A stretch of 64,000 nt of DNA, taken from the NCBI RefSeq assembly GCF_019285775.1, contig NZ_CP079105.1, positions 3,294,603 through 3,358,602 of the forward strand. Direction: 5' to 3'. Positions 26,539 through 34,610 of the stretch are shown here, piece after piece. Within the stretch, counting starts at the first letter, position 1. Every line of letters begins with the position of its first letter. Source of the stretch: Skermania piniformis (lineage in GTDB: Bacteria; Actinomycetota; Actinomycetes; Mycobacteriales; Mycobacteriaceae). The notes under the pieces are model-generated. The model had not been told where the DNA came from and did not search any database. It saw only the letters and a program-made list of their open reading frames with translations. The position numbers were made by a program, and so were the translations under genes.

Positions 26539-27852
26539 GTGACTTCCCGGACCGCGAGCCGCTGGGCCGCACCGTATGCCGCCGGCCCGGTGCAGGCTCG
26601 GGTGATCTTGCCCGGGTCCAAGTCGCTGACCAATCGCGCGCTGGTGCTCTCCGCCCTGGCGACCGGACCGTCCACCCTGACCGGGGCCCTGCGCAGCCGC
26701 GACACCGATCTGATGATCGCCGGACTGCGCGGGCTCGGCGCCGACATCGTCGGCGACGGCACCACCCTGACCGTAACCCCCGGCCCGCTGCACGGGGGCG
26801 CCGTCGACTGCGGTCTGGCCGGGACCGTGTTGCGTTTCCTCCCGCCCCTCGCCGCGCTGGCCACGGGACCGGTTGCCTTCGACGGCGACGAACAGGCCCG
26901 CCGCCGCCCGCTCGGTACCGTGCTCACTGCACTACGCACCCTCGGTGCCCGAGTCGACGGCGACGGTTTGCCGTTCGTGGTGCACGGGGGTGGCAGCCTG
27001 GCCGGCGGCGTGGTGACCATCGATGCGTCCGGTTCGTCGCAGTTCGTCTCGGCCCTGTTGCTCTCGGCAGCGCGGTTCGAGCACGGCGTGGTAATCCATC
27101 ACGTCGGCCCGTCGGTGCCGTCCCGTCCGCATATCGACATGACCGTCGACATCCTGCGCTCGGCCGGGGTGTGGGTGGACAGCCCTGCCGAATCGGGCGC
27201 CGCCGACACCTGGCAGGTGGCTCCGGGCCCGATTCGTGCGGTCGACCGGGTGATCGAGCCGGACCTTTCGAATGCCACCCCGTTTCTCGCCGCGGCAGCG
27301 GTCACCGGTGGCGTGGTACGCGTGCCCGCCTGGCCCCTGCGAACCACCCAGGCCGGCGACGCGATCCGGCGGATCCTGGACCAGATGGGGGCAACCGTCC
27401 AGCTCGACGACGCCGGACTCACCGTGCGCGGTCCGGATCGACTGCAGGGTATCGACATCGATCTGCACGACGTCGGGGAGCTGGCGCCGACCGTCGCCGC
27501 GCTCGCCGCGCTGGCGGCGACGCCGTCCCGACTGCGCGGGATCGCACACCTGCGTGGCCACGAAACCGATCGGCTGGCCGCACTGGCTGCCGAGATCGAC
27601 GGGCTGGGCGGCCGGGTGACGGTGCACCCCGACGGGCTGACGATCACCCCGACGTCGCTGCGCGGCGGTTGCTGGAAGTCCTACGCCGATCATCGGATGG
27701 CGACCGCCGGCGCGATCGTCGGGCTACGGGTCGCCGGCGTCGAGGTGGACAACGTGGCGACGACCGCCAAGACACTGCCCGGCTTCGCCGACATGTGGGC
27801 CGCGATGCTGGCCGGCGATCCCGTCGCCGGACCCGGGAAGCACGCCCGCTGA
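26539..27852 (+). CDS. aroA: 3-phosphoshikimate 1-carboxyvinyltransferase (EPSP synthase)
   Basis: It joins phosphoenolpyruvate to shikimate-3-phosphate in the shikimate pathway. The 437-residue protein shows [18 protein letters not shown] (substrate Lys and Arg, about 20-37), [15 protein letters not shown], the [12 protein letters not shown] and [13 protein letters not shown] segments and [16 protein letters not shown] near the C-terminus. The GTG at 26539 is chosen since ATG codons upstream are out of frame or stopped. rsgA follows with a 4-base stop/start overlap, as in other Mycobacteriales, so the two are co-translated. Confidence 0.95.
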   Translation: MTSRTASRWAAPYAAGPVQARVILPGSKSLTNRALVLSALATGPSTLTGALRSRDTDLMIAGLRGLGADIVGDGTTLTVTPGPLHGGAVDCGLAGTVLRFLPPLAALATGPVAFDGDEQARRRPLGTVLTALRTLGARVDGDGLPFVVHGGGSLAGGVVTIDASGSSQFVSALLLSAARFEHGVVIHHVGPSVPSRPHIDMTVDILRSAGVWVDSPAESGAADTWQVAPGPIRAVDRVIEPDLSNATPFLAAAAVTGGVVRVPAWPLRTTQAGDAIRRILDQMGATVQLDDAGLTVRGPDRLQGIDIDLHDVGELAPTVAALAALAATPSRLRGIAHLRGHETDRLAALAAEIDGLGGRVTVHPDGLTITPTSLRGGCWKSYADHRMATAGAIVGLRVAGVEVDNVATTAKTLPGFADMWAAMLAGDPVAGPGKHAR

Positions 27853-28832
27853 GCCGCCGCGAGTACGACGAGACCGACGTCCGGGTTCGCCCGGCCCGGC
27901 GCACTCGTCCGCGCACCAAGACCCGCCCGGCGCACGATGACGCCGAGTCGGCCATGGTCGTCTCGGTCGATCGCGGTCGCTGGGGGTGCGCGCTCGCCGG
28001 CGACCCGGACCGGATCGTCGTCGCGATGCGGGCGCGGGAGCTGGGCCGCACCCCGATCGTGGTCGGCGATCAGGTCGATCTGGTCGGCGACCTGTCCGGC
28101 CGGCGGGACACGTTGGCCCGGATCGTCCGGGTGCAGCCGCGCGGCACCGTGCTGCGGCGGACCGCCGACGACACCGACGCCTACGAACGGGTGGTGGTGG
28201 CCAACGCCGAACAGTTGCTGATCGTGGTAGCGCTGGCCGACCCGCCACCCCGGGCCGGGTTCGTCGAGCGGACGATGGCGGCCGCCTATGCCGGCGGGCT
28301 GCAACCGGTGTTGTGCCTGACCAAGAGCGACCTCGCCGACCCGGACCAATTCGCCGCGCTGTTCGCCGAACTGGATCTGCCGGTGGTGCTGGGCGGGCAG
28401 TCCGCACCGCTGGAACCGGTACTCGAGCTGGTTCGCGGCCGACTGTCCGCGTTGCTCGGGCATTCCGGGGTGGGCAAGTCCACCCTGGTGAACCGGCTGG
28501 TCCCGGACGCCGATCGCGCGGTCGGCACCGTGTCGGGAGTGGGCAAGGGCCGCCACACCTCCACCCAATCGGTCGCACTGCCGCTCGTCGCCGGCGGCTG
28601 GGTGATCGATACGCCCGGCGTTCGCTCGTTCGGCCTGGCCCACATCACCCCCGACGACGTGATCGCGGCTTTCGCCGACCTGTCGACGGCGATCGAGGAC
28701 TGCCCCCGCGGGTGCACCCACCTGGGGCCACCGGCCGATCCGGAATGCGCACTCGACACCCTCGACAACACCCGCCGGGTCGCGGCGGTGCGCCGCTTGC
28801 TCACCGCTCTGGCCACCAACGACACCTGGTGA
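27849..28832 (+). CDS. rsgA: Ribosome small subunit-dependent GTPase A
   Basis: RsgA is a circularly permuted GTPase that checks late 30S ribosome assembly. Seen in order: an OB-fold, G4 LTKSD, G1 [14 protein letters not shown], the RHTST switch, G3 DTPGVRSFG, and a zinc motif [18 protein letters not shown]. The conserved N-terminus ([12 protein letters not shown]) has no ATG, GTG or TTG before it in frame. The best start is a CTG at 27849 that overlaps the aroA TGA stop (CTGA), giving 327 residues. The next ATG (27954) would delete about 35 conserved residues. A rare CTG start with translational coupling is inferred. Confidence 0.93.
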   Translation: MSRREYDETDVRVRPARRTRPRTKTRPAHDDAESAMVVSVDRGRWGCALAGDPDRIVVAMRARELGRTPIVVGDQVDLVGDLSGRRDTLARIVRVQPRGTVLRRTADDTDAYERVVVANAEQLLIVVALADPPPRAGFVERTMAAAYAGGLQPVLCLTKSDLADPDQFAALFAELDLPVVLGGQSAPLEPVLELVRGRLSALLGHSGVGKSTLVNRLVPDADRAVGTVSGVGKGRHTSTQSVALPLVAGGWVIDTPGVRSFGLAHITPDDVIAAFADLSTAIEDCPRGCTHLGPPADPECALDTLDNTRRVAAVRRLLTALATNDTW

Positions 28833-28849
28833 CCCGGCGCGGCCGGGTC
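28831..28849. terminator. Bidirectional terminator between rsgA and desA3
   Basis: GACCCGGC (28831-28838) pairs with GCCGGGTC (28842-28849) around a three-base loop. It overlaps the stop codons of the two convergent genes. Confidence 0.55.
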
Positions 28850-30065
28850 AGGCGGCGCGCAGTTTGGCCAGCAGCCCACGCCGCCGGCCGGTCACCGGAT
28901 CGATCATGGCCCGAGTGTTGCCCCCGAACTTGCGCTCGGACGCCGTTTCCGGCGCATCGTCGGCGCTCCGTCGCAGGAAGCGGTCCGGCAGCGACAGCTT
29001 GACGATCGTCCGCCAGGACTTGGCGTACTGCTTCGGCAACGACCCCGAGGTATAGGGCAGGTCGTATTTCTCGGCCAGTTCCCGTACCCGGATCGAGATC
29101 TCGCGCAGCCGGTTGCTGGGCAGGTCCGGGAACAGGTGGTGCTCGATCTGATAGCTGAGGTTGCCGCTCATGAAGTCCAGGACGGGTCCGCCGGCGATGT
29201 TCGCGCTGCCGAGCATCTGGCGCAGGTACCACTCGCCTTGGGTCTCACCGTCGATATCGGCCTTGGTGAACTTTTCCGCGCCGTCCGGGAAATGCCCGCA
29301 GAAGATGACCATGTTGGTCCACACGTTGCGGATCACGTTGGCGGTCAGGTTGGCGGTCAACGTCGAGAAGAACGCCGGACCGGTCAGCGCGGGCCAGATC
29401 AGGTAGTCCTTGGCGACCTGCTTGCCCACCTTGGCGAGCACCTCGCGGCGGCGTTGCTCGAACTCGGCCCGCTCCGGCGACCCCGCCGGGAACCGGCCTT
29501 TGGCCAGCTTGCCCAGCTCCAGGTGCTGGATCGCGACGCCGTACTCGAACAACAGCTGCAGCAACAGGTTGTAGACCGGGTTGCCCAGGAAGAACGGCGA
29601 CCACCGCTGATCCCGGGTGACCCGCAGCAGGCCGTAGCCCACGTCGTCGTCCATCCCCAGCACGTTGGTGTACTTGTGATGCAGATAGTTGTGCGTCTGC
29701 TGCCAATGCTTGGACGGGTCCGGGTTGTCCCACTCCCACGAGCTGGAATGGATCTCCGGATCGTTCATCCAGTCCCATTGGCCGTGCATGACGTTGTGGC
29801 CGATCTCCATGTTCTCGATGATCTTGGCCACGCCGAGCATGCCGGCACCCAGAAACCAGGCCGGCGGGAAATAACTGGCGAACAGCACAGCGCGACCGCC
29901 GAGTTCCAGCGTGCGCTGCAGCCGAATGGTGTTGCGGATGTAGCGCGCGTCCCGCTCGCCGCGCGAAGACTCGATCTCCCGCCGGATCGAGTCGAGCTCG
30001 ACCGCGAGCGCCTCGACATCCTCGGCGGTCAGGTGCGCGTATTCCTTGACATCGGAGATGGCCAC
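28848..30065 (-). CDS. desA3: Acyl-CoA delta-9 desaturase, DesA3 type (copy 1)
   Basis: This is a membrane di-iron desaturase that inserts a cis double bond in stearoyl/palmitoyl-CoA, working with the Rv3230c-type reductase (34009-32882 here). The 405-residue protein has the three histidine boxes HNVMH (90-94), HNYLHH (125-130) and QIEHH (about 312-316), plus paired hydrophobic segments. It starts at GTG 30065 (MAISDVKEYAHLT). There is no Shine-Dalgarno sequence and a shared regulatory element begins six bases upstream, so the mRNA is probably leaderless. It is about 60 percent identical by eye to copy 2 at 31488-32765. It is not in an operon with the reductase. Confidence 0.93.
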   Translation of the reverse strand: MAISDVKEYAHLTAEDVEALAVELDSIRREIESSRGERDARYIRNTIRLQRTLELGGRAVLFASYFPPAWFLGAGMLGVAKIIENMEIGHNVMHGQWDWMNDPEIHSSSWEWDNPDPSKHWQQTHNYLHHKYTNVLGMDDDVGYGLLRVTRDQRWSPFFLGNPVYNLLLQLLFEYGVAIQHLELGKLAKGRFPAGSPERAEFEQRRREVLAKVGKQVAKDYLIWPALTGPAFFSTLTANLTANVIRNVWTNMVIFCGHFPDGAEKFTKADIDGETQGEWYLRQMLGSANIAGGPVLDFMSGNLSYQIEHHLFPDLPSNRLREISIRVRELAEKYDLPYTSGSLPKQYAKSWRTIVKLSLPDRFLRRSADDAPETASERKFGGNTRAMIDPVTGRRRGLLAKLRAA

Positions 30066-30070
30066 GAGCG

Positions 30071-30091
30071 GCTACGTTAGCGTAGGTTACG
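30071..30091. promoter_or_regulatory. Desaturase promoter element, copy 1
   Basis: GCTACGTTAGCGTAGGTTACG: perfect CTACG/CGTAG arms around four bases followed by GTTAC. The same layout with TTACG/CGTAA arms occurs at 34019-34039 before the reductase/desaturase-2 operon (15 of 21 bases identical). It lies 6-26 bases before the desA3 start and so covers the promoter. Confidence 0.55.
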
Positions 30092-30093
30092 GC

Positions 30094-30121
30094 CGCGTAG
30101 GTAGAAGTTGTGACCTACGCG
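30094..30121. promoter_or_regulatory. Perfect 9-base inverted repeat beside desA3
   Basis: CGCGTAGGT (30094-30102) and ACCTACGCG (30113-30121) around ten bases. The half-site GCGTAGGT also occurs in the neighbouring element at 30080-30087. It overlaps the start of a small plus-strand ORF at 30110. Confidence 0.55.
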
Positions 30122-30217
30122 ACTCGGCCCGCGCGTTACCGGATCATCAACGGACCGGCTCGCGATCACGCTCTGGCCCGGCTGCACGCCGAACTGGCCC
30201 GGGAGCCGCTCGGCTAG
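30110..30217 (+). CDS. Possible small protein (35 residues) between desA3 and the thiolase gene
   Basis: A GTG at 30110 opens MTYATRPARYRIINGPARDH and a 15-residue helix-like tail to a TAG at 30215-30217. About 80 percent of third positions are G or C, as in real genes here. It is basic, has no membrane segment and no known domain. It begins inside the inverted repeat, with no Shine-Dalgarno sequence, so it would be leaderless and could be controlled together with desA3. It could also be a chance frame. Confidence 0.35.
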   Translation: MTYATRPARYRIINGPARDHALARLHAELAREPLG

Positions 30218-30280
30218 CCTGAGAACCACGTAATCACCTACCCGGACCGGCGTTCCGCCGCCAGCTGCAGGAGGATCTTC

Positions 30281-31468
30281 ATGGCCGACCGTGACGTCGT
30301 CGTCGTTTCCGCTGTCCGATCGGCGATCGGCTCGTTCAACGGCGGATTGGCCGATCAGGAACCGGCCGACCTCGCCGGAATCGTCATGCAGGAAGCGATC
30401 AGCCGGTCGGCGCTCGACCCGGCGCAGATCAACTACGTCACCGTCGGCAACTGCATCCCGACCGAATCCCGCTATGCCTATGTCGCCCGGGTCGCGTCGA
30501 TCCAGGCCGGACTACCGATGGACTCGGTCGCGATGGCGGTGAACCGGCTCTGCTCCTCGGGCCTGCAGGCGGTGGTGACGACCGCGCAGAACATCAAGCT
30601 CGGCGACTGCGACTTCGGGATCGGCGGCGGGGTCGAGGTGATGTCGCGCGGCGCGTACCTGTCCCCGGCGATGCGCAGCGGTGCCCGGATGGGGAATACC
30701 ACGATGATCGACGCGATGGTGGCCGCGCTGACCGACCCGTTCGGGGTCGGGCACATGGGCATCACCGCCGAGAACCTCGCGGTGAAGTGGGATATCAGCC
30801 GCGCCGAGCAGGACGAGTTCGCGGCCGAGTCGCACCGCAAGGCCGCCGCCGCGATCGCCGAGGGCCGGTTCACCGATCAGATCGTGCCGATCGTCAAGCG
30901 CAGCCGCAAGGGCGAGGTCACCGTCGACACCGACGAGCACGTCAAGCCGGACACCACGGTCGAGGCCCTGGCCAAGATGCGCCCCGCGTTCCAGCCGGAC
31001 GGCGGCACCGTCACCGCCGGCAACGCCTCCGGGATCAACGACGGCGCCGCATTCCTGGTGCTCGCCGATGCCGCGAAGGCCGAGGCCGCCGGCGCCACCC
31101 CGATGGCCCGGCTGGTGTCCTACGCCGTCGCCGGGGTACCGAACGAGATCATGGGCGAGGGGCCGATTCCGGCGACGAAGATCGCGCTGGCCAAGGCCGG
31201 GCTGTCGCTGGACAACCTGGACCTGATCGAGTCCAACGAGGCCTTTGCCGCGCAGGCGATCGCGGTCGCCCGGGCGCTCGACCTGGACCCGAAGAAGGTC
31301 AATCCGAACGGCGGCGCGATCGCCCTGGGCCACCCGATCGGCGCGTCCGGCGCGGTCCTCGCGACCAAGGCGATCTACGAGTTGCACCGGATCCAGGGCC
31401 GGTACGCGCTGGTCACCATGTGCGTCGGTGGCGGGCAGGGTATCGCCGCGATCTTCGAGCGGATCTGA
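30281..31468 (+). CDS. Acetyl-CoA C-acetyltransferase (thiolase)
   Basis: It condenses or cleaves acyl-CoA units: 2 acetyl-CoA to acetoacetyl-CoA or the reverse. The 395-residue protein has the nucleophile Cys in VNRLCSSGLQAV (about residue 90), NEAFAAQAIAV, the catalytic His in GGAIALGHPIGASG and the second Cys in CVGGGQG. Length and motifs fit biosynthetic-type thiolases (AtoB/PhaA), but a beta-oxidation role is equally possible. A GGAGG site precedes the ATG. It sits between two desaturase genes and ends at a perfect bidirectional hairpin shared with the convergent copy 2 desaturase. Confidence 0.92.
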   Translation: MADRDVVVVSAVRSAIGSFNGGLADQEPADLAGIVMQEAISRSALDPAQINYVTVGNCIPTESRYAYVARVASIQAGLPMDSVAMAVNRLCSSGLQAVVTTAQNIKLGDCDFGIGGGVEVMSRGAYLSPAMRSGARMGNTTMIDAMVAALTDPFGVGHMGITAENLAVKWDISRAEQDEFAAESHRKAAAAIAEGRFTDQIVPIVKRSRKGEVTVDTDEHVKPDTTVEALAKMRPAFQPDGGTVTAGNASGINDGAAFLVLADAAKAEAAGATPMARLVSYAVAGVPNEIMGEGPIPATKIALAKAGLSLDNLDLIESNEAFAAQAIAVARALDLDPKKVNPNGGAIALGHPIGASGAVLATKAIYELHRIQGRYALVTMCVGGGQGIAAIFERI

Positions 31469-31476
31469 CGACGCGG

Positions 31477-31505
31477 CTGCGGCGCGGCTATCGGCCGCGC
31501 CGCAG
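31477..31505. terminator. Perfect 12-base-pair bidirectional terminator
   Basis: CTGCGGCGCGGC (31477-31488) pairs perfectly with GCCGCGCCGCAG (31494-31505) around TATCG. It begins eight bases after the thiolase stop and includes the stop codon of the convergent desaturase gene in its loop region. Confidence 0.7.
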
Positions 31506-32765
31506 CGCTCGCCGCTCCGCCCGTGCCCGCTGCTTCAATGCGACCTTGCGGGCCTGCAGCGCCGCGGCCGCGTCGGTCATCGCCGTGCGCAAGCCGCGCC
31601 GCTGCCCGGTGACCGGATCGATCCACACTCGGCTCCCGGCGAACCGCCGTTCGGAGCAGGTCTCCGGGGCATCGTCGGCGGTCCGGCGCAACCAGCTGTC
31701 GGGCAGCGCCAGCTTGTGGATGGTGCGGAAAGCCAGCAGGTACTGCTTGCCGAGCGAACCGGTGGTGTACGGCAGGTCGTATTTGTCGCAGAGCTGGCGC
31801 ACCCGCACCGAGACCTCGGCGTACCGGTTGCTCGGCAGGTCGGGAAACAGGTGGTGCTCGATCTGGTAGCTGAGGTTCCCACTCATGAACGCCATCACCG
31901 GACCGGCCTCGAAGTTGGCACTGCCGAGCATCTGGCGCAGGTACCACTCGCCCTGCGTCTCGCCGTCCAGCTGCTCCAGGGTGAACTTTTGCGCACCATC
32001 CGGGAAATGTCCGCAGAAGATCACCGCGTAGGCCCACAGATTGCGGCCCAGGTTCGCGACGGCGTTCGCGGCCAGCGTGGCTCGCCAGCCCGACCCGGAC
32101 AACGCCGGAAAGAGCACGAAATCCTTGCCCAGCTGCCGGACGATCTTGCGCGCGAACTCTTTGTTCGGCTCCGAGGCCAGCTGACCCGGCGGCGTACCGG
32201 CCAGCTCCTTGTGGATCGACCAATCGTGCAGCGCGATGCCCCATTCGAACAACGCCGCGAGGATCACGTTCGCCGCCGGCTGGGCCAGGTGCATCGGGCG
32301 CCACGGCTCGTCCCGGGTCATCCGGAGGATGCCGAAACCCAGGTCTTCGTCCCGGCCGAGCACGTTGGTGTACATGTGGTGCGAATAGTTGTGCGCCTGC
32401 TGCCACTGCGGCGACGGGCCCACCTGATCCCACTCCCAAGTGACCGAGTGGATCTCCGGATCGTTCATCCAGTCCCACTGGCCGTGGCTGACGTTGTGGC
32501 CGAGCTCCATGTTCTCGACGATCTTCGAGACGGTCAGCAATGCGGTGCCGACGAACCAGGCCGGACGGTAGCGGCCGGCCAACAACGCGACCCGGCCGCC
32601 GACCTCCAGAGCTCGCTGCAGCGCAATCGTCCGACGGATGTAACGCGCGTCCCGCGCACCTCGAGACTCCTCGACATCGCGACGGACCGCGTCGAGTTCA
32701 CGGCCCAGCGCTTCGACGTCGGCCTCCGACAGGTGCGCGAAGACCTTGATGTCGGTGATCGCCAC
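31488..32765 (-). CDS. Acyl-CoA delta-9 desaturase, DesA3 type (copy 2)
   Basis: This is a second desaturase of 425 residues with intact histidine boxes HNVSH (about 90-94), HNYSHH (about 125-130) and QIEHH, opening MAITDIKVFAHLSEADVEAL like copy 1. The C-terminus is extended by about 20 residues of Arg/Ala-rich helix (ALQARKVALKQRARAERRAL). It starts at GTG 32765. It lies 116 bases downstream of the ferredoxin-reductase gene on the same strand, the arrangement seen for Rv3230c-Rv3229c, so this copy holds the ancestral operon position and copy 1 is the detached duplicate. It is presumably fed electrons by the same reductase. Confidence 0.92.
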   Translation of the reverse strand: MAITDIKVFAHLSEADVEALGRELDAVRRDVEESRGARDARYIRRTIALQRALEVGGRVALLAGRYRPAWFVGTALLTVSKIVENMELGHNVSHGQWDWMNDPEIHSVTWEWDQVGPSPQWQQAHNYSHHMYTNVLGRDEDLGFGILRMTRDEPWRPMHLAQPAANVILAALFEWGIALHDWSIHKELAGTPPGQLASEPNKEFARKIVRQLGKDFVLFPALSGSGWRATLAANAVANLGRNLWAYAVIFCGHFPDGAQKFTLEQLDGETQGEWYLRQMLGSANFEAGPVMAFMSGNLSYQIEHHLFPDLPSNRYAEVSVRVRQLCDKYDLPYTTGSLGKQYLLAFRTIHKLALPDSWLRRTADDAPETCSERRFAGSRVWIDPVTGQRRGLRTAMTDAAAALQARKVALKQRARAERRALRRGR

Positions 32766-32881
32766 CGGTGTCCTTCCGTCCAGTCGGGCGAACACGTCCG
32801 TGCCCACCCCGTACAGTTTTCCCACCCAAACGTACCGGGCAACGACAAGCCGCGGATAGTACCGCGACGAACCGTAAGCGG

Positions 32882-34009
32882 CTAGAGATCGAGGGTGCAA
32901 TCTCCGGCAGCGGCCGAGATGCAGGTCTGCACCCGCTCGCCCGGTCCGTGCTCCACGCCCGAACGTAGATCGCGGACATAACCTTCGCTCAGCGAGACCA
33001 CGCAGGTCTGGCAGATGCCCATCCGACAACCGAACGGCATCAGCACTCCGGCTCCCTCGCCGGCCTGCAGCAGCGTGGTCGCTCCGTCGACCTGAACTGT
33101 GCGGCCGGACCGCCCGAAGTTCACCGTACCGCCCTGGCCCGTGGTCGCCCGACCCAGCTCGAACCGTTCGGTATGCAGTCGGTCCGCAATTCCCGCCTGC
33201 TGCCAGGTCCCCTCGATGTCGTCGAGCATCGCGACCGGCCCGCACGCCCAGGTCTGCCGCTCTCGCCAGTCCGGAAACAACCCGTCCAGCTCGGTCAACG
33301 CAAACTTGCCGGCGGTGCGGGTGTGTTGGATATGTGTGACGAAGCTCTCATGCGTGCGCTCCATCTCGGCCAGCTCGGCGCCGAACATCACGTCGTCGGC
33401 AGTCGGCGCCGAATGCACATGCGCGACGTCCGGCAGCGCGCCGCGCCGCGCCATCGCCCGCAACATCGCCATCACCGGGGTGATCCCGCTGCCCGCGGTC
33501 AGGAACAGAATCTTGGCCGGTGGCGGTTCCGGCAGGGCGAAGTTGCCCTTCGGCGCGGCCAGCCGGACCACGGTGCCGGACGGTACGCCGCTGACCAGGT
33601 GGCTGGACAGGAATCCTTCCGGCATCGCCTTCACGGCGATCGAGATCAGCTTGCCTTCGTGCCCGGGTGGCGAGGTCAACGAGTACGACCGCCAGTGCCA
33701 TCGCCCGTCGACCGGCACCCCGATGCCGATGTACTGGCCCGGCCGGTAGTCGAAATCGAAGCCCCAGCCCGGCTTGATCACCAGGGTCGCCGAGTCGGCG
33801 GTCTCCTTGCGCACCTCGACCACTCGACCGCGCAACTCACGGGCCGACCAGAGCGGGTTCGCCAGGTGCAGGTAGTCGTCGGGCAGCAGCGGGGTGGTGA
33901 TCCGCGCGACCGCGCCGCGCAGCAGGTTCAGCCGAGGCCGCCGCGGCGCGGACACCTCGGACGCCGGGGCTTCCAGCCATCGCCTCACGCCCATGCTCTG
34001 CAGATCCAT
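32882..34009 (-). CDS. Ferredoxin reductase with C-terminal 2Fe-2S domain (Rv3230c-like, desaturase electron donor)
   Basis: It transfers electrons from NADPH through FAD and a 2Fe-2S cluster to DesA3-type desaturases. The 375-residue protein has an FAD-binding domain with RSYSLTS (about 107-113), a nucleotide-binding domain with [18 protein letters not shown] and [13 protein letters not shown], then a plant-type ferredoxin domain with [10 protein letters not shown] and a final QTC giving four cluster cysteines. The ATG is at 34009. The 21-base element shared with desA3 copy 1 begins ten bases upstream. It is first gene of the operon with desaturase copy 2. Confidence 0.93.
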   Translation of the reverse strand: MDLQSMGVRRWLEAPASEVSAPRRPRLNLLRGAVARITTPLLPDDYLHLANPLWSARELRGRVVEVRKETADSATLVIKPGWGFDFDYRPGQYIGIGVPVDGRWHWRSYSLTSPPGHEGKLISIAVKAMPEGFLSSHLVSGVPSGTVVRLAAPKGNFALPEPPPAKILFLTAGSGITPVMAMLRAMARRGALPDVAHVHSAPTADDVMFGAELAEMERTHESFVTHIQHTRTAGKFALTELDGLFPDWRERQTWACGPVAMLDDIEGTWQQAGIADRLHTERFELGRATTGQGGTVNFGRSGRTVQVDGATTLLQAGEGAGVLMPFGCRMGICQTCVVSLSEGYVRDLRSGVEHGPGERVQTCISAAAGDCTLDL

Positions 34010-34018
34010 GACGCTATG

Positions 34019-34039
34019 GTTACGGAAGCGTAAGTTACT
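34019..34039. promoter_or_regulatory. Desaturase promoter element, copy 2
   Basis: GTTACGGAAGCGTAAGTTACT: perfect TTACG/CGTAA arms around four bases, then GTTAC. It matches the element at 30071-30091 before desA3 copy 1 in layout and in 15 of 21 bases. It sits directly upstream of the reductase start. Confidence 0.55.
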
Positions 34040-34052
34040 TTCAAGTAGCCGG

Positions 34053-34610
34053 TCATAGCAGCTCGATCAGGAACGGCAGTTCCTGAGTCGCATACCAGGC
34101 CAATTGGTGGTCCTCGGCATCGCCGAGGACGAACTCGGCGTCCGGGTCGCCCAGGTCGGCGGCATCGATCACCTCCACCGCCCTGGTGACGGCTTCCTCG
34201 GCCTCGGCCAGGTCGACGTGCACCGACCCGACCCGGGCCAGCGGGATCGGGCCGCTGATCCGGACCACCGCATCGTCGAGGTCCGGTCGCGCCCGGACGT
34301 TGTCGAGGTCGGCGGCCACCACCGCGCGCCGGCGCACCGGGTTGCCGTCCCGGTCGTGCGCGTCCGCGTCGTCGGCCAGCTCGGCGGCGAGCAACCGCAG
34401 CGACGCTCGCGCTGCCTCGGCCATCGCCACCTCCGCGAGTTCCTCGTCGGTGCCCGACGAATACGCCTCGCGCAACATCGGCGTGATGGCGAAGGCCAAC
34501 CCGTTGACCGCGGTGAACTCGCCCTCGGCCACAAGGCCACGAAGCATCCGGACCGTCGCCGGGACATAGACCCGCAGCACCCCCGAAGCGGTCGGCTCAT
34601 GCGCAGGCAT
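34053..34610 (-). CDS. Rv3231c-like protein (DUF6912-type), function unknown
   Basis: This 185-residue soluble acidic protein has the conserved opening [16 protein letters not shown] and the C-terminal [15 protein letters not shown], as in the Rv3231c family found next to the ferredoxin reductase in Mycobacteriales. No catalytic motif is evident. The ATG at 34610 is preferred because GGAGG lies nine bases upstream; it overlaps the end of the WS/DGAT gene by 14 bases, so the two are translationally coupled. A GTG at 34580 would start directly at the conserved strand. Confidence 0.8.
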   Translation of the reverse strand: MPAHEPTASGVLRVYVPATVRMLRGLVAEGEFTAVNGLAFAITPMLREAYSSGTDEELAEVAMAEAARASLRLLAAELADDADAHDRDGNPVRRRAVVAADLDNVRARPDLDDAVVRISGPIPLARVGSVHVDLAEAEEAVTRAVEVIDAADLGDPDAEFVLGDAEDHQLAWYATQELPFLIELL

